A stretch of 64,000 nt of DNA, taken from NCBI GenBank assembly GCA_002150815.3, contig NDFF03000038.1, positions 372,001 through 436,000 on the forward strand. Reading direction: 5' to 3'. Source of the stretch: Grammothele lineata (lineage: Eukaryota; Basidiomycota; Agaricomycetes; Polyporales; Polyporaceae). The notes beneath the pieces are model-generated. The model searched no databases, was not told the DNA's origin, and was given only the letters and a program-made list of their open reading frames with translations. Every line of letters starts with the position of its first letter. Position 1 is the first letter of the stretch. A program made the position numbers and the translations under genes. Below are positions 11,333 to 23,698 of the stretch, one piece after another.

Positions 11333-13090
11333 TTAGACGGGCCTGTCTTTGACGTCAATATCCTCGCCTTTATCCCCTGCGGCAGAACTATGGTCATCCC
11401 GTATCTCGAGAATGCGTCGTGACACTTCCTCCCACGCCCACCGCGACTCCTCCTCTCTTACCACTTCCCGCCAGTAGTCGTGTCTGTACCTATCCATTTT
11501 CCACCCACCATAATCTGAGACGAAGTGCATTTCCGGAAACACCTTGATAATAAACGCTGTAAGCGCGTCCACGAGGCTGTCGTCGATCTCCGTGTGCCGA
11601 ACACTGAACTTCTTGAGCTCCTTGTGCGTCGGTAGCATACCCTCGGCGACTACGGCGGGAACGTCCCGCAGGTCGAACATTACGAAGAGTTTCTCCAGCT
11701 TTGGGCAGCCATTCAAGAGTGCAAGTAGCCCACGGGCGGTCGGTGGACCCATGTTTTCCAGCTCGACACTCTCCTCCACTTCGCAGTCTACATTGAGCAT
11801 CTGCAGCGCCGGCCAAGCCTGTCCCATGGCCGCTAGCGTGTCGTCCGTGAGGGGGCATGTGAAAGGTCCTTGCACAGACATGTGGCATAGGGACGAGTGC
11901 CGATAGAGCGGCTCGAAAGCCTTCAAGGAGAGCCTCAGCATAGGGTGGTCCCTCACAGACTCCCGCTCCTGGAGGAACCCGACATCGATGGAGATCTTCT
12001 TCAGGGCAGTCCAGGTGTCAGCCCGCCGTCCGAGAGCGTCAATCAGGCGTTGAACGCGCAGAACAGGAGTCTCTCGAAGGCGGATCTGCACCGAGTCAAC
12101 CTTGGGGGAGGACACCCGCTCCACGAAGCTAGTGAGGGTGTCTACGGATGCTGTGATGACGTTGAGGAAACGCAGGCTTGGGAAGGCGCAGCCGTCCTGT
12201 GCGTCCAGAAGTTGCGCCGCATCTTCCGGTCGGATCTCTCTGAACAGCTCGACGTCTAGACGTTCTAGGCTCGGTAATGCTGCAAGGAAGTCCAGCTCGC
12301 TGAGGGTGACCGGGAGGCAATAGAGGAGAACTTCCCTGAGGTGCGTAAGGTCTACTATTGTGTGCGAGATGATCTCTGAAAACATAGGAGTAATCGGTCG
12401 GGGAAAGTCCCAAGCGTAAGGCCCTTGCAATCCGAGCGTCTGCAGGTGAGAGCCCAGATAGGGTACATAGGGCCCGCCGTGCGCAGCAAGGAAGAACTTC
12501 TCCTCGGGGTCGTATTCGGCGTAATAGCGGCTCATATTTGGGAAAAGAGGAGCGTCTCCAAGCAGTTCCAGGAGTTTCATTCTGGTCTTCCGAGAGATGC
12601 GGTACTCAAAGATTTGCTGGAGCCATCTCGAAGTGTATTGCTGGAAGTTTGGGGAGCCGATCTGCTTGACAGAAGACGCAAAGTTCTCGCGCATGCTTTT
12701 GACTGCTTCAGCACGCTGTTCAGCGGATGTGCCAGAGGTAAAATGCTACATAGAAGTGCCATAGCGCTAATGTTAAGCTTCCGAACTTGTGGCGCAGTTG
12801 AACGGTAACTGAGAGAGACGGCTTACCATGGTATGAGTGAGATTCATCCCCTGATGTTTCTTATGGATGGTCCACAGCTCCCTTGGGAGGGCGTAGAATA
12901 TGACGGCGGGGTGAGGGATCACCGACCATAGTATCTTGAACGCGGGCGTGTGGAGGGCCTTGCATGTCCGAGCGAGCGAGGCGAGGTCGCGTCGGGTACA
13001 GCTTACGCACTGCTTCACAATCATGTCGATGATCTCGACGGGAAGACGGTCGAGCTTGGGAGCGATCATAGCGACGTGTCCCATGTACAA
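11333..13090 (-). CDS. F-box protein with leucine-rich-repeat-like C-terminal region (copy 3, diverged)
   Basis: Exons 13090-12827 and 12745-11333 join in phase 0 to 558 aa; a second Met at 13084 could also be the start. F-box at residues about 12-65 (LDRLPVEIIDMIVKQC, LASLARTCKALHTPAFKILW), followed by the cluster-specific IPHPAVIFYALPRELWT. The single intron lies at the same place as in the neighbouring paralogues. The body has leucine-rich segments (LREVLLYCLPVTLSELDFLA, LRFLNVITA, LEKLFVMFDLRDVPAV). It is clearly older than the 4349/7981 pair, since DNA similarity is low while the protein layout is the same. The C-terminus lacks an acidic run. Confidence 0.87.
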
Positions 13091-13600
13091 GAAGCGCTAT
13101 TAAGCGGAGAGCCTTAAGGGAGCCCAATGAAGGGAGAGGAGGAAGAGCGACTCGTCCGCCAGATGCACGAGGACTGCCAACCGGAACTTATACTGTTACG
13201 ACAGCTACAGCCATTGGTGGCGCTAAGACAAAAAAGCCTGACTCCGTGTGGCCTTCGCTCCTCGTGGCTATGTCCCAATACCCCTTGCTTTATTGTTCCT
13301 AGGTGCTATATACCGTGGCTCGGGCCCGCTCGCTCCCACGGGCGAAACGGGCAGGTCAAATCGTACAAAGGACAAAGCCCGACGCCATTCATGATATATC
13401 ACGCACCGCCTAGTCACGTAAATGGCGCACCTCACGGGTGGCCGCGCACAGTGTGTACTGATTAGATTCGCTGCTGCATGGCTATGTATAAGTAAGTGCT
13501 ATGCCAAGCCTGAGGAGAAGACGATGAAGAGAATACACTGGAATAAAACAAGCAAAGGAACTAGACGTAACCCTGAACTTCCTGGCCAAAATGTCCCAAC
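13091..13600. other. Intergenic region
   Basis: Upstream region of F-box gene 3 and 3' flank of F-box gene 4. Nothing beyond short unconvincing frames was seen. Confidence 0.5.
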
Positions 13601-15275
13601 TTAGACAGACCGAGTGCGCAACCACTCCTCATGCATCTTCTTGAGACGTTGAGACACCTCATTCCACAACATCTCGGAGTCCCTACAGACCTCCTCATCA
13701 TCACGGATGTTCCTCAACTCACAGTCACAGCCGCCGCAGTTGACATAGCCCGCCTCCGCGTTTCCAGACAGGTCCTTGAAGAATGTCGCGAGAGCGCCCA
13801 CGAGGCCCTCATCGATCAGCGTGCACATCGCATCGAAGTTCCTCAGCGCCCCGTGAGCAGGAATCCCGCCCTGTGCAACCAGGTCAGGTACGTCGCGCAC
13901 ATCGAGCTCCATGGAAATTGTCCAGAGGTCCGGGCACCCGTTCAAGAGCGCGAGCAGCCCGCGTGCGGTAGCCGCGCCACCATAGCACTCCAACCGGAGT
14001 TTCTTGAGCAAAGGCCATGCACGACCCATGTCCACGAGTGCTGTATTCGAGATGGGGAAGCTGAAGATGCCCGAAAGCCACAGCTCGCGCAAAGCAAAGT
14101 ACGGGTAGAGCGGCTTGAGGGCGTCGCAGGAGAGACTCTGAGCGGGGTCGTAATCCCATAAGTCCGTCACCCAATGCGGCTCGGCCTCGATGAAAATATC
14201 CGAAAGGGATGGCCAGAGCTCGTGGCGCTGCCCGAGGGCATCGATGACGCGCTGAATCCCCGATGCAGGCGTGCTGTAATCAAGAGAAAGATACGCCAAT
14301 TGGACGTGGGGGGACGAAACTCGCTCTATGAGGATGCTCATGGCGTCTGCGTGGTGTGTTCTGAGGGACAGGCTTCGTATGCGTGGGAAGAGAGGGGCGT
14401 CCAACTCGTCCATCAAAGCAAGAAGCTGAGCAGGCTGAAAATCATTAGCGAGTGTGATATTCATGTCTTCCAGCAATGGCATCGTTGCGATGGCGGCGAT
14501 GCTGCTCATAGTGATAGAGATATCTTCGAGGCAGAGTTGTTTGAGGCATTTGAGGTCGGGAAGCGTGCGCCAAAGCATAAAGGAGAACATTGAATCGAAC
14601 CAGGTGATCTCCGAGCAGTTCCCTTCTTCGAATACAAAACTCTCCAACTGGGGTGAGAGAAAAGGAAGGAGGGAACGTGGGCCAGCCCAGGGGTCACCGG
14701 GCATGTTGAGCATGAGATGGCCCGACGTGCAACGAGTGTAGTAAACGCGAAGGTTAGGAAAAAGGAGGTTGTCGCCCAGAAGGCTCAGAAGCTCCGATAT
14801 CGTGTGTTCTTCGATCATGTATTCGACCGCATCGTGGAGGTATACGTACCATTGACTGAAACCTAGAGCACAGATCTTCTTAACGCGAACCGCATAGCGC
14901 TCGCGCATGTTCATGACAGCCTCAGCACGTCTGGCTTCGGAGACGCCTGCGGCCCAGCGCTGAAGGACCCTTCAGTATTGGGAACAAGACAGAGTACTAA
15001 GCGCAATAACTCACTATCTTGCGCTTGATTTGGTTGTCCGCGTTCTCCTCCTCAAGAGTCCAGACGTCCCTCGGGAGTGCGTAGAACATGACGGCTTGGG
15101 TGGGGATGATTTCCCACAAGATGTCGAGCGCGAGCCTCTGGTAAGCCTTGCAAGTGCGAGCGACCGAGACGAGAGGAGCAGGGGTGACTCTATCCTCCGT
15201 GATCATCCTAAAAATTATCCAGAGGAGCTCTGTCGGTAGATGCTTGGTCGTGGGCGCCACCATTATGGAGGACAT
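13601..15275 (-). CDS. F-box protein with leucine-rich-repeat-like C-terminal region (copy 4, diverged)
   Basis: Exons 15275-15015 and 14959-13601 join in phase 0 to 539 aa. F-box at residues about 10-62 (KHLPTELLWIIFRMI, LVSVARTCKAYQRLALDILW), followed by IPTQAVMFYALPRDVWTLEE, then a leucine-rich-like body (LKQLCLEDISITMSSIAAIA, LRELWLSGIFSF, LKKLRLECYGGAATARGLLA, MELDVRDVPDLVAQGG). The donor is GTGAGT and the acceptor CTTCAG. It is the last member of the four-gene minus-strand cluster. Function inferred: SCF substrate receptor with unknown target. Confidence 0.87.
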
Positions 15276-16893
15276 CTGGAAGCGAGATTGACGGAGACGG
15301 CGACGAGTAGAAGAGAGAGATGAAAATCTACGTTGAGATACGTCGAAGGAGTTCAGGTGCAGGATCTGTAATATCTGCTGTCAATGGATCGTATTTATAA
15401 TATCAGGGAACTGGGGAAGCGCGTGGCATGCTGCAGTGATCAAAGCGGCCGTTGGAGTGTCACGGCAAAGGATGCAAAGCTTGCCGATTAGTCCCCGACC
15501 ACGAACGGCCACACCTTGACGTCGATTGAAAAGACAGGTACAACTACGAAGCGTAAGTACTACGAAGCCCGGAGCAATCTGGTCACAAAAGATGGTGTCA
15601 ACCCGTGCGATTTGCATGTATGCATCAACGTGATTGAAGGACTAACCGCGTCATTGCCAGTGCACGTCTGCGGATTCTGGGCCACGGGTCAGTGGCTACT
15701 TCCCTGGATGATGCATCTACCCAATTTCTCCGTGTGTCACCTACTTGAGGGGTGCGGGACGACGGAGTCCCAAGCCTAGAAGCGGCGGTCGGAAGAGAGA
15801 CGCAAAGTTCATGTTGCAAGTAAGTGAGACATCGTAGAGCGAGCCGGGTTGTGCGGAAAGGCGCATTAGGTCTATCTGTTTCCCATAAATTTCGTTGTGC
15901 TTTCAGGACCGCGCCTCTGCCTTGTGGGATGGAGTAAAACAGAATCGGCCTCCAGGCCAAGAGTCTTGAAAATTTCGGCCAACGCTCGGACTCCCAGCAA
16001 ACTACCAGTCGGTGCCGGGGAATCGAAGTTGAGGTCAGTTCACGTCATAATCACGCACTTATCGTATTTGTATGTGTGCATGCATTCAGAGGAAGGGCCT
16101 CACTCAGTGACTTGGAGGCTGAAGTTTCGCCGCTCGCGGAGATGGGCAAAGCGTCGAGCAATGGCCGCGCTTGGGCGGCGAATAATTGGCGGTCGTCGGC
16201 CCGTCGGCTCGGCCCTCTCGGGCCTGAACGGATCATAATATATGGCGTCTAATTGCCACGTGTCACGCCCAGCGCAGAGAGACCGTGAGCCCCGCCGCAA
16301 TTTGGGTCTTGAACTTCATCCGCAACTTCCTGTACATGATGCTCAGTTGTGAGGTCTTTGAAACCGTCTATGTTCCTCTTTCAATGCCTCACTTGGACTC
16401 AAGAAATTCGAAACATTCTGGCACTGCTGACAAGCTCTCGACGAGACTCGACAATTCTCGTTCTCGCTGTTGGCCGACTTTTCATCACACCCATTATCGC
16501 AGGCACAGGGCCATCTCGAATGTTGTGATCAGTCATGGAAGCAGGGTTGTGGGCGTACAGTGTCCGAAGACTCGATCGACGATCTCACTCCATAGCACCT
16601 AGCATTTCTTTCATCTTCTTAGTCAAGTGGTAATCGGTAGGCCCGCACGCTATCAATCGAGCAGATGGACGGCGTTCTCGTCAGCAACTTCTTGTTTTCT
16701 AAGCATAGTCACGGTGGTTACTCTTGCTCTGTGTTATGCACGTTCTCAAGTCATGCCATGCACTATCCAGCTCTGCCTCGACGCGCCGAAAGAAACTGCG
16801 CTGATGAGCATCATTCGTCTATCCTTCGAAGTGCCTCAAGAGCGGCCTACGAAGCCCGCCTAGCCAGATCTGGTATGGAGACACTCGTACGAC
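15276..16893. other. Intergenic region, no supported gene
   Basis: Divergent spacer between the F-box cluster (minus) and the GMC oxidoreductase (plus), so it should contain both promoters. Only short frames are present. The AT-richer area around 15370-15400 lies just upstream of F-box gene 4. A possible extra 5' exon of the GMC gene (frame from 16665) was considered but not supported. Confidence 0.5.
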
Positions 16894-19258
16894 ATGCGCG
16901 CTCCCAGCCCCATATACGTGTTGGCGACTGACAGGTTTTTGATCACTTTTGCACCCTTCAATGTGAGTCGTCGCGCATGGATACGTGCTCACACATCCAG
17001 CGCGCATACTGAGCACGCTTCTGACTTTCGCAGGTCTTACATCGCCGATTACTTCATCCCTAGTGTACCCGAACTCTCCCCCGAGGATGTCGGGGCACCA
17101 CTCCCAATCGCACCCGAAGTCCTCCCGGAGACATACACGTATGACTACATCGTTGTAGGAGGTCGGTCTCTCGCGCACCTTTTCCCTGGCTGCGAACTAT
17201 TGTTGACCTTATCTTGACGCCATATAGGAGGAACAGCTGGATGCGTTGTCGCTTCCCGGCTGAGCGAGGACCCGGATGTGTCCGTGCTACTCATCGAGCA
17301 GGGTCCTGTGGCGAACACATGGACCTCGCGCGTGCCGTTGCTCTCTGTGAACATCCACGGCAAGGATGCGTTTACCTCACGCTGGTGGACCCAATCCCTT
17401 CCGCATGCGGACGGCCGCTTCCTGCAGATTGTATGCGGAGAGGGACTCGGGGGAACATCACGCATCAATGGCATGCTGTATACTCGGGGTAAGCGCATAC
17501 GGGCCGTTTCGTGGTCCACAATCTGAGGGGGCTCGCGTCGGACTTGATAGGAACACCAGGCGACTACAACCAGTGGGCAGCTCTCGGGTGCGATGGCTGG
17601 GGGTACGACGATGTCGAGCCCTACTTCGCGAAGTCAGAGAACACTCGATCGCACCCTGAGTCCCGTTATCGCGGAAGGTCCGGTGAGTACCCTTGTCGTT
17701 TTGACGTGGAGTATTTGTGCTCACTCAGGTCGGTCTTCTAGGTCCATGGCAGAACCAGCAATTTGAAGACGCTCCATACACGCTAAATCCACTGTATGTC
17801 CCTATCTAATGTCTCCCTTAGTCCTGCATGCCACATTACTGATGCGCATTGCTAGTATTGATCAGGCCTTGCGACGCGCGGGCGTTCCACGCACTATGGA
17901 CGTCAACGCCCCCAACAGCCCGCCTGCGTGCACGGCAGTCATGGATATCACGCAGGACGAGCGCTTCTATCGCCACTCGACCTTCCGCGCCTTCTTACCT
18001 CCCGAACTTTGCATCGCACGCAAGGATCAGCTGAAGATATGCGCGAACGCGATTGTCGTCAAGATCGAACTGGGGCAGGAGCGCGAGGTGGAGGACAAGG
18101 AGGACGCAGTGCGCGCGACGGGAGTACAGTTTGAGACTGCCGACTCGTTCTACGCACGGCATCGGTACTGCGCGAAGGCGCGGCGAGAGGTGATCGTATG
18201 CGCAGGAGCAATGGGTTCGCCCCAGATCCTAATGCGTAGGTTCGCGCATTCATTTCCGTCTCACGACGCGCTCAAAGCTGACTTGTCTCCACGCGAATAG
18301 CGGACTCGGTCCGAAAGAGCACCTCGAAGAGAGGGGCGTTCCTGTCGTGGTTGACCTACCTGCAGTAGGGAACAACCTTGTGCGTCTGGTTCCCTCGCTC
18401 GCGCGCCACTCGTACTACATTCTGATGCTCGAAACTGTACCGCAGGCGGATCATATGGGTGTTCCCGTCGCGTTCAAGATCCCGCTCAATGAATCCCTAC
18501 ATGCTCTTCAAGCGCGGCCCCTCCAGGCCCTTTGCGAGCTCTTGAAATACCTCATCACAGGCGGAGGCGCTTTCTCGCGGCCTTTCCAGAACATCTCCAC
18601 GTTTCTACCAACACGCCTCCTCGATCCAACTACTTCCGCTCTTCGCGCCTCACTCTCGTCATCTGACCTCGACGCCTCAGTGCCCGAGAACAGACCCGAC
18701 ATCGAGTTCATGCACCTCGCGAATGGCGTCGCAGACACAGCCCCGCCCCCCGAAACGGGCGTGTACTCGATGCTCGCGACGCTCATCCGGCCGCGTTCGA
18801 CCGGACGTGTGCACCTTGCGAACGCGAACCCCCGCGCGCGACCGGATGTCGACCTCGGGTTCCTCAGCGACCCGGCAGACTACATCCCGCTACGCGCGGC
18901 GGTGCGTTTTGCGCTACGCGTCGCGCGCGACATCCGCGATTCTGGGTACCCACTCGAAGACCTCTCCGTCCCCTCTTGTGAGGACGCGGAATTAGGCCCG
19001 AGCGACGCGGAGATCGACGCGTTCGTGCGCGCGAACCTGCGAACCTGCTTTCACTATACTTCGACGTGCCGTATGGGGGCGCGCGCGGACGGGGAGAGAC
19101 CGAGCGTGGTGGATAAGCAGCTGAGGGTGCACGGAGTCAAGGGCCTAAGGGTTGCGGACGCGTCTGTGTTCCCAGAGATTGTGGGCGCGCACACGATGGC
19201 GCCGGTTGTGATGGTTGCGGAGAGGTGTGCGGATTTCGTGAAGGAGGCATGGCGCTGA
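16894..19258 (+). CDS. GMC family FAD oxidoreductase (aryl-alcohol oxidase-like)
   Basis: Seven exons (16894-17161, 17228-17488, 17551-17682, 17742-17793, 17856-18239, 18301-18379, 18446-19258) keep phase and give 662 aa. The FAD-binding motif YDYIVVGGGTAGC is built across intron 1. It is followed by the GMC signature region (GLGGTSRINGMLYTRG) and ILMRSGLGPKEHL; the C-terminal half has CFHYTSTCRMG and GAHTMAPVVMVAER, where the two active-site His of the family are expected. The 66-nt intron at 18380-18445 restores VGNNL/ADH and is easily read through because its length is a multiple of three. The 5' end is uncertain: another start, ATG near 16977 with a short intron to SYIADYF, also fits. No clear signal peptide is seen with the model chosen. 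Such enzymes often supply H2O2 or oxidise aryl alcohols in wood decay; the substrate is not known. Confidence 0.88.
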
Positions 19259-21134
19259 GTACGGTCTTGTGCGCGCGGGCACGGGAGGATGGGGTGAAGG
19301 AATAAGTACAGTTGCGCGGGAGCGACTACGTTTTAGTATGTGTGATTGTCTAACTGTTTGGTTTGGTTCGAGCGAGTCTTAAAGCCACTTACTCCGTGTC
19401 TTGCTACGAATATTTAGTCCTCACGTATTCAAGGCTGATTTATACGGCGACCTTGGACACAATCCTATAAATCCGAAGAACACGGGCGGTGGCGCTAGGC
19501 TGTGCTTGTTTAATAGTTTCATCAATATTTCTCATCACAATTTCTTATCGCACTTATCAGCTATCCCCGAATTTCACATCAGCAAAAATGTAAATTTACC
19601 GGGCGCGATTTTGTTGCGCCGCGGACGTTGGTTCGCATCCCGGTAAGGGCGGCGGGATCGCGAACCAGTAGAATGTATCGCGATGACGACACAGGCATCG
19701 GGACAGGACGCGACGTATCACGACACGGGCGCCAGCATCCTGGTGTATCGTGATACGAGCGACGTCATCGCGTTACGCCGGGCCGCATTGAGATGCATCA
19801 GGATGAGGCTGCAAGCATCAGGTAGAATTGCGATACATAAGGTCTACTTGCGTACCCACAAATTCGCTAAATCATGCTGCTTAACCTAGCATCTGTCCTC
19901 CGAAACCTATGTTTGTGTGCATACTTCAACGTTTCGAGCAATCCCTCTTCGACTGGACGAGCGAACGTTGGCGCCGAGAGGGCTTGGATCGGAAGGTGCT
20001 GCCAAATCGAGGCCGGAGATGTCTACTTCTGGTAAGTGATTGGAACTCCGCGCCGTCTTCGATCTTTCGAGGATAAGACGGCGGCGGCGTGGTTTCGTCA
20101 CTCGCACTCGACTTCCTCGTTGTCCGCTCTCTCCCCCATACCTCCCTCCTCTTCGACTGTGACAACTGCGGCTGCACTGGCCCCTCCACATCCTTCTTCT
20201 TTGTGCTCACGGCCGCCGCCGTTTCTGACTTCCTCTGCCAGCTCCTTCTCCCGTTTTCACCCCAACCTCGGGCTTGTCTGGATGGACGGCGGGCATTGTC
20301 AGCTGGTAATCCATCAACGAAACATTCTGTACGCTTATGCAGAGCATTGGTCAAGCATCAGTGAGTATTCTCCCGTCCTCTCACTACGCATATACCCATC
20401 ACCCTCCGAGTCCGCAATGGCTTGATTCTCTCCGCAATCTCTGCCCGCCCACGCCCGCTCCCTTGTCCTCAGACTCGCTCTCGAGTCTCGTACGATGAGT
20501 CTCCCTCGTCTACTGTTCAGCTCATCTCTAATTCGCCCCTCGAACTCATCTCTACTGTGCCTTTTCTCGCACTTCACCGCTATTGTCCCTGTAGTGTACA
20601 GTCAATCATGTTGCGTAGATAGGAAAGGAACAAATATATGTTTGCTTGAATTATTGACTATCGGTTTGAATGGAACGCTCCCCGATGTGACCAATGCACC
20701 CCAATGACCCCAATACACCGAGGTAATCGCGATGCATTGGGCAGCATCGGGATGCGGGCGCCTGTATCGCGATGCGTTGGGTGCCATCCCGTTCGGTTGG
20801 CTACATGAATGATCAATCCAGATAAAAGGGGTGTATTTTATTGATTGTATACTATCGGGATACTGCCCGGCGCATTAGGGTAAATATACATTTTTGCTGA
20901 TGCACTACTCATGTTGAATTGCAACGTCCACTAGGTTTCTAATGAACCCCCACGCGCACCCGGGCTTCCGCGACCACGCGCTTTCGCGCAGCCACCTCTG
21001 ATTGCTACTTTGGATGCGCAGGTAAGTCGGCGCGCTTTTCGGAAATCGTAGGAGAATAAGACTGGGTCTCATGAAAGCACAGGTAGCGCACTCTCCTCCG
21101 TCAAAACTCCTCTACAAGCAACCACCACCTTCCG
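19259..21134. other. Intergenic region containing a repeat-bounded block
   Basis: Apart from the inverted-repeat element described separately (19577-20902), no gene is supported. Frames around 19907-20425 on both strands are low-complexity (Ser, Arg, Pro) and overlap each other. The last 150 bases carry the promoter and leader of the beta-lactamase-like gene. Confidence 0.5.
19577..20902. mobile_element. Possible non-autonomous DNA transposon (inverted-repeat-bounded, no transposase)
   Basis: The left end CATCAGCAAAAATGTAAATT continuing TACC (19577-19600) is matched in inverted orientation by 20879-20902 with one mismatch in 24. On both sides the next inner bases are a GC-rich block containing GGGCGCG or GCGCCGGG. 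The block is 1326 bp long, and both flanks carry CA directly outside the repeat, which may be a 2-bp target duplication. Inside are repeated words of the type TATCGCGATGC / GCATCGGGATGCGG on both strands. There is no transposase frame, so if mobile it would depend on another element. Confidence 0.5.
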
Positions 21135-23324
21135 ATGTGGCGCTTCGTCATCCTTGCGCTCTCTCTGGGGGCGTTGGCGACGGGTATAGGTGCTCCAACT
21201 CAGGTCTCGCTCCAGATCTCTGATGCTACCAGGAAGACTGGCACTGTTTCGAATCTGGGTAGGGCCATTACCCCCGACGTCAGCGCATTTGCTCAAGCAA
21301 TGCTTGAGGCGTACGACGTCCACGGGCTCTCTGTCGGTGTTGTGCGGCTCTCTGACACTGAACCTGCCACTGAGTTTGGCTCGTGGGGCACCATGACCGA
21401 GGATGGTGACCCAGTAGAACGGGAGGTAAGTGAAGCTTGCTTATCACTGCGTTACGACGATGCTGAACATCCTATAATGTTTTTGTGGCTTAATAGACGC
21501 GTTTTCCCATTGGCTCATCGTCGAAGGCGTTTACGGTCGCCGCGATGGGTATACTTATGGACGACTTCGCGTCGGGAAGAAACGCCATTCCCCTCCCGGT
21601 TGGGATGAAGAAGTTTGACTGGGACACCAAGATTCGCGACCTCCTCCCAGACGACTGGGAGCTCGCGGATGAGTGGGCGACTGCGAAACTCAATGTGCGC
21701 GACATCCTGACTCACGTGTCGGGCTTGCCTAGGTACGTATACGGGCTCCTACTACGGTGTTAGCGGATGTTCTAACAGAGCACATGGATAGACACGAGTT
21801 CTCGTATCAGGCTGACGACACGTCATTGGCCCTTATAAGAAGGTTGCGCTACCTCAAGCCGTTCTTCGAGCCGCGCCAGACGTGGGCGTATAACAACCAG
21901 GCATATATCCCCTGCCAGTATCACGGAGCTCCTCATGTTGACCATTCTTTTCAACACAGATGTATGTTCTCGCATCGCACATCGTGTCCACGTACTCTGG
22001 GATGCCGTTCCGGAAGTTCGTTCAAGAGCGCATCTTTAATCCTCTTGGGATGAACGCGACGACGTACAGCCCGGTGGTGGCGGGCAAGAGCGGCCTTCTC
22101 AGCCAACAGTGGAGTTCCGAAGCCGCTGGTGGGCGGCGCATCTCGTATTGGGTATCTACTGAAGTGAGGGAGGAGTTCATCGCTGGGGCAGGTGGAATCA
22201 TCTCAACCGCGGTCGACATGGTGCGTTCTACAGCGACACGCGGTTCGATGTGAGCCGGTGCTGATAGGTGTTGGATAGACCAAGTGGATCGCGATGCTCC
22301 TCAGCGAGGGCGTCAATCCGTACACCAATCAGACCGTCGTCCCGCGCTCCGTTTTCACCGAGATGACCACCTCGCACAGTATCTTCGTCGGCGCACCCAC
22401 GAGTCCACTCACTGGGATCGTTGGTTACGGCATGGGATGGATGAGGACCGCCTTCCAGGGACACGATGTACGAACTCGTCTCCTTTGCCTTTGGCAGTGT
22501 CTATGGCGGTCGATCGCTGACGGTATTCCTTCCCGCAGGTGGTCTATCACGGCGGCGCAGTTCCGGGAAGCTTGACCGAGGTCGCCTTCTATCCGCGAGA
22601 CAACATCGGCATCGTCGCGTTCATCAACTCCGATGACTCGCATGGTGTGCAGGTTGCCGTACCCCGGCGCATTGTGGAAGGTCTGCTCGGCCTCAAACAC
22701 TCCGTCGAGCCTCCCACTTTTGGTCTCCTTTCCGATTCGAGCCATGCCGATGATCCCTCGAACCACACTGACACTCCGCAACACGCTGCGGCACAGAGCG
22801 TAGGCGCTTCTTCCAACTGCGACGTCTCCGCAATCCCGGCGTCGAAGTATGAAGGTACCTACGCCGATCTCGGGTACGGCACGCTCCGCCTCTGCGCATC
22901 TACAAGCACCGCACCGCTCTGCGCCCCCGTCCTTGCCGACTTCGCGTCCCTCACCCCTACTAACGCCACAACCGCGCTCGACCCGGACACCCTCTATGGC
23001 TCCAGCGGGTCGTTCCTCGCGTCGCACCTGAGCTTCCGCCGTCTCCCTGGGGTCGCCGCCACGTGCACGCGCGGTTCGGCCGCGGAGCACGTGGAAGTAT
23101 TCTCGGTCGAGGCAGGGACGGTGTTCCCGCGCGGGTATGGGCGCGACGAGACGCCATTCATGTACCGGTTCCCTAACGAGGCGCGTCTGGAGTGTGAACT
23201 GCATGAGGAGGCGGATGAGGTGGTGGTCCAGGGGTGTGGGGTTGTCAACATTGAAGGCATCGGGCGGCATCCGGGCGCGAGCTTGAGGGAGCAGGCGGAT
23301 GTGTATTTCCGGAAGACGGAGTAA
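21135..23324 (+). CDS. Secreted class C beta-lactamase-like serine hydrolase (paralogue 1)
   Basis: Six exons (21135-21425, 21497-21732, 21792-21900, 21960-22220, 22279-22467, 22539-23324) join in phase to 623 aa. Residues 1-20 form a signal peptide (MWRFVILALSLGALATGIGA). Family motifs of class C beta-lactamases / penicillin-binding proteins are all present: SxxK in FPIGSSSKAFTV, YxN in WAYNNQMYVL, and the HxG-type VYHGGAVPG. Intron 3 (21901-21959) begins with GC instead of GT. A C-terminal region of about 200 residues after the catalytic domain (KYEGTYADLGYGTL... GTVFPRGYGRDETPF) is shared with the paralogue at 55160-57298. In fungi these proteins are usually esterases, amidases or lactone hydrolases rather than antibiotic-resistance enzymes; the substrate is unknown. 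Confidence 0.9.
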
Positions 23325-23698
23325 GGGCTGCTGAGGGGTGTTATTAGGCTCTACCTGAGGAGATCTGTGTGCGATTCGTCGATACAGCCATTTTAGACAG
23401 AATCCAGAGCCGCCGGCTCCATATGCTGTTCTTCGTGTACCATTTCGCCTGATGCTGCTGCGACATGCGCAATAATGGAGTAGTAAAGTGCCAAAAGACG
23501 TTCGAAGCTTCCAGAGTTGTAGACGTGTCGGCCGTGCGACGGTCACGACAGCCGTACAGACCAAGGAAGTAAAGAGCGAAGATGCAGTACGGCACATATA
23601 TAGAGCATATAGTAAGGCTACACGAAGGGTCACGAAACTGAATGTCCAAGTTTATCGCAGAGGCGCGAATATCTACAATGAGAGACCAAGAAAAACGT
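23325..23698. other. Convergent 3' spacer
   Basis: Lies between the ends of a plus-strand and a minus-strand gene. An AT-rich tract around 23590-23640 may hold 3'-processing signals. No gene is seen. Confidence 0.5.

Noticed and set aside
18380..18445. Read-through of 22 extra residues in the GMC oxidoreductase
   Set aside because: The segment has GTGCGT...CGCAG ends and interrupts the family motif VGNNL/ADH; its length is a multiple of three, which is why the frame stays open.
19907..20425. Overlapping frames on both strands inside the inverted-repeat block
   Set aside because: Low-complexity Ser/Arg/Pro composition, no transposase or other motif, and frames on both strands overlap.
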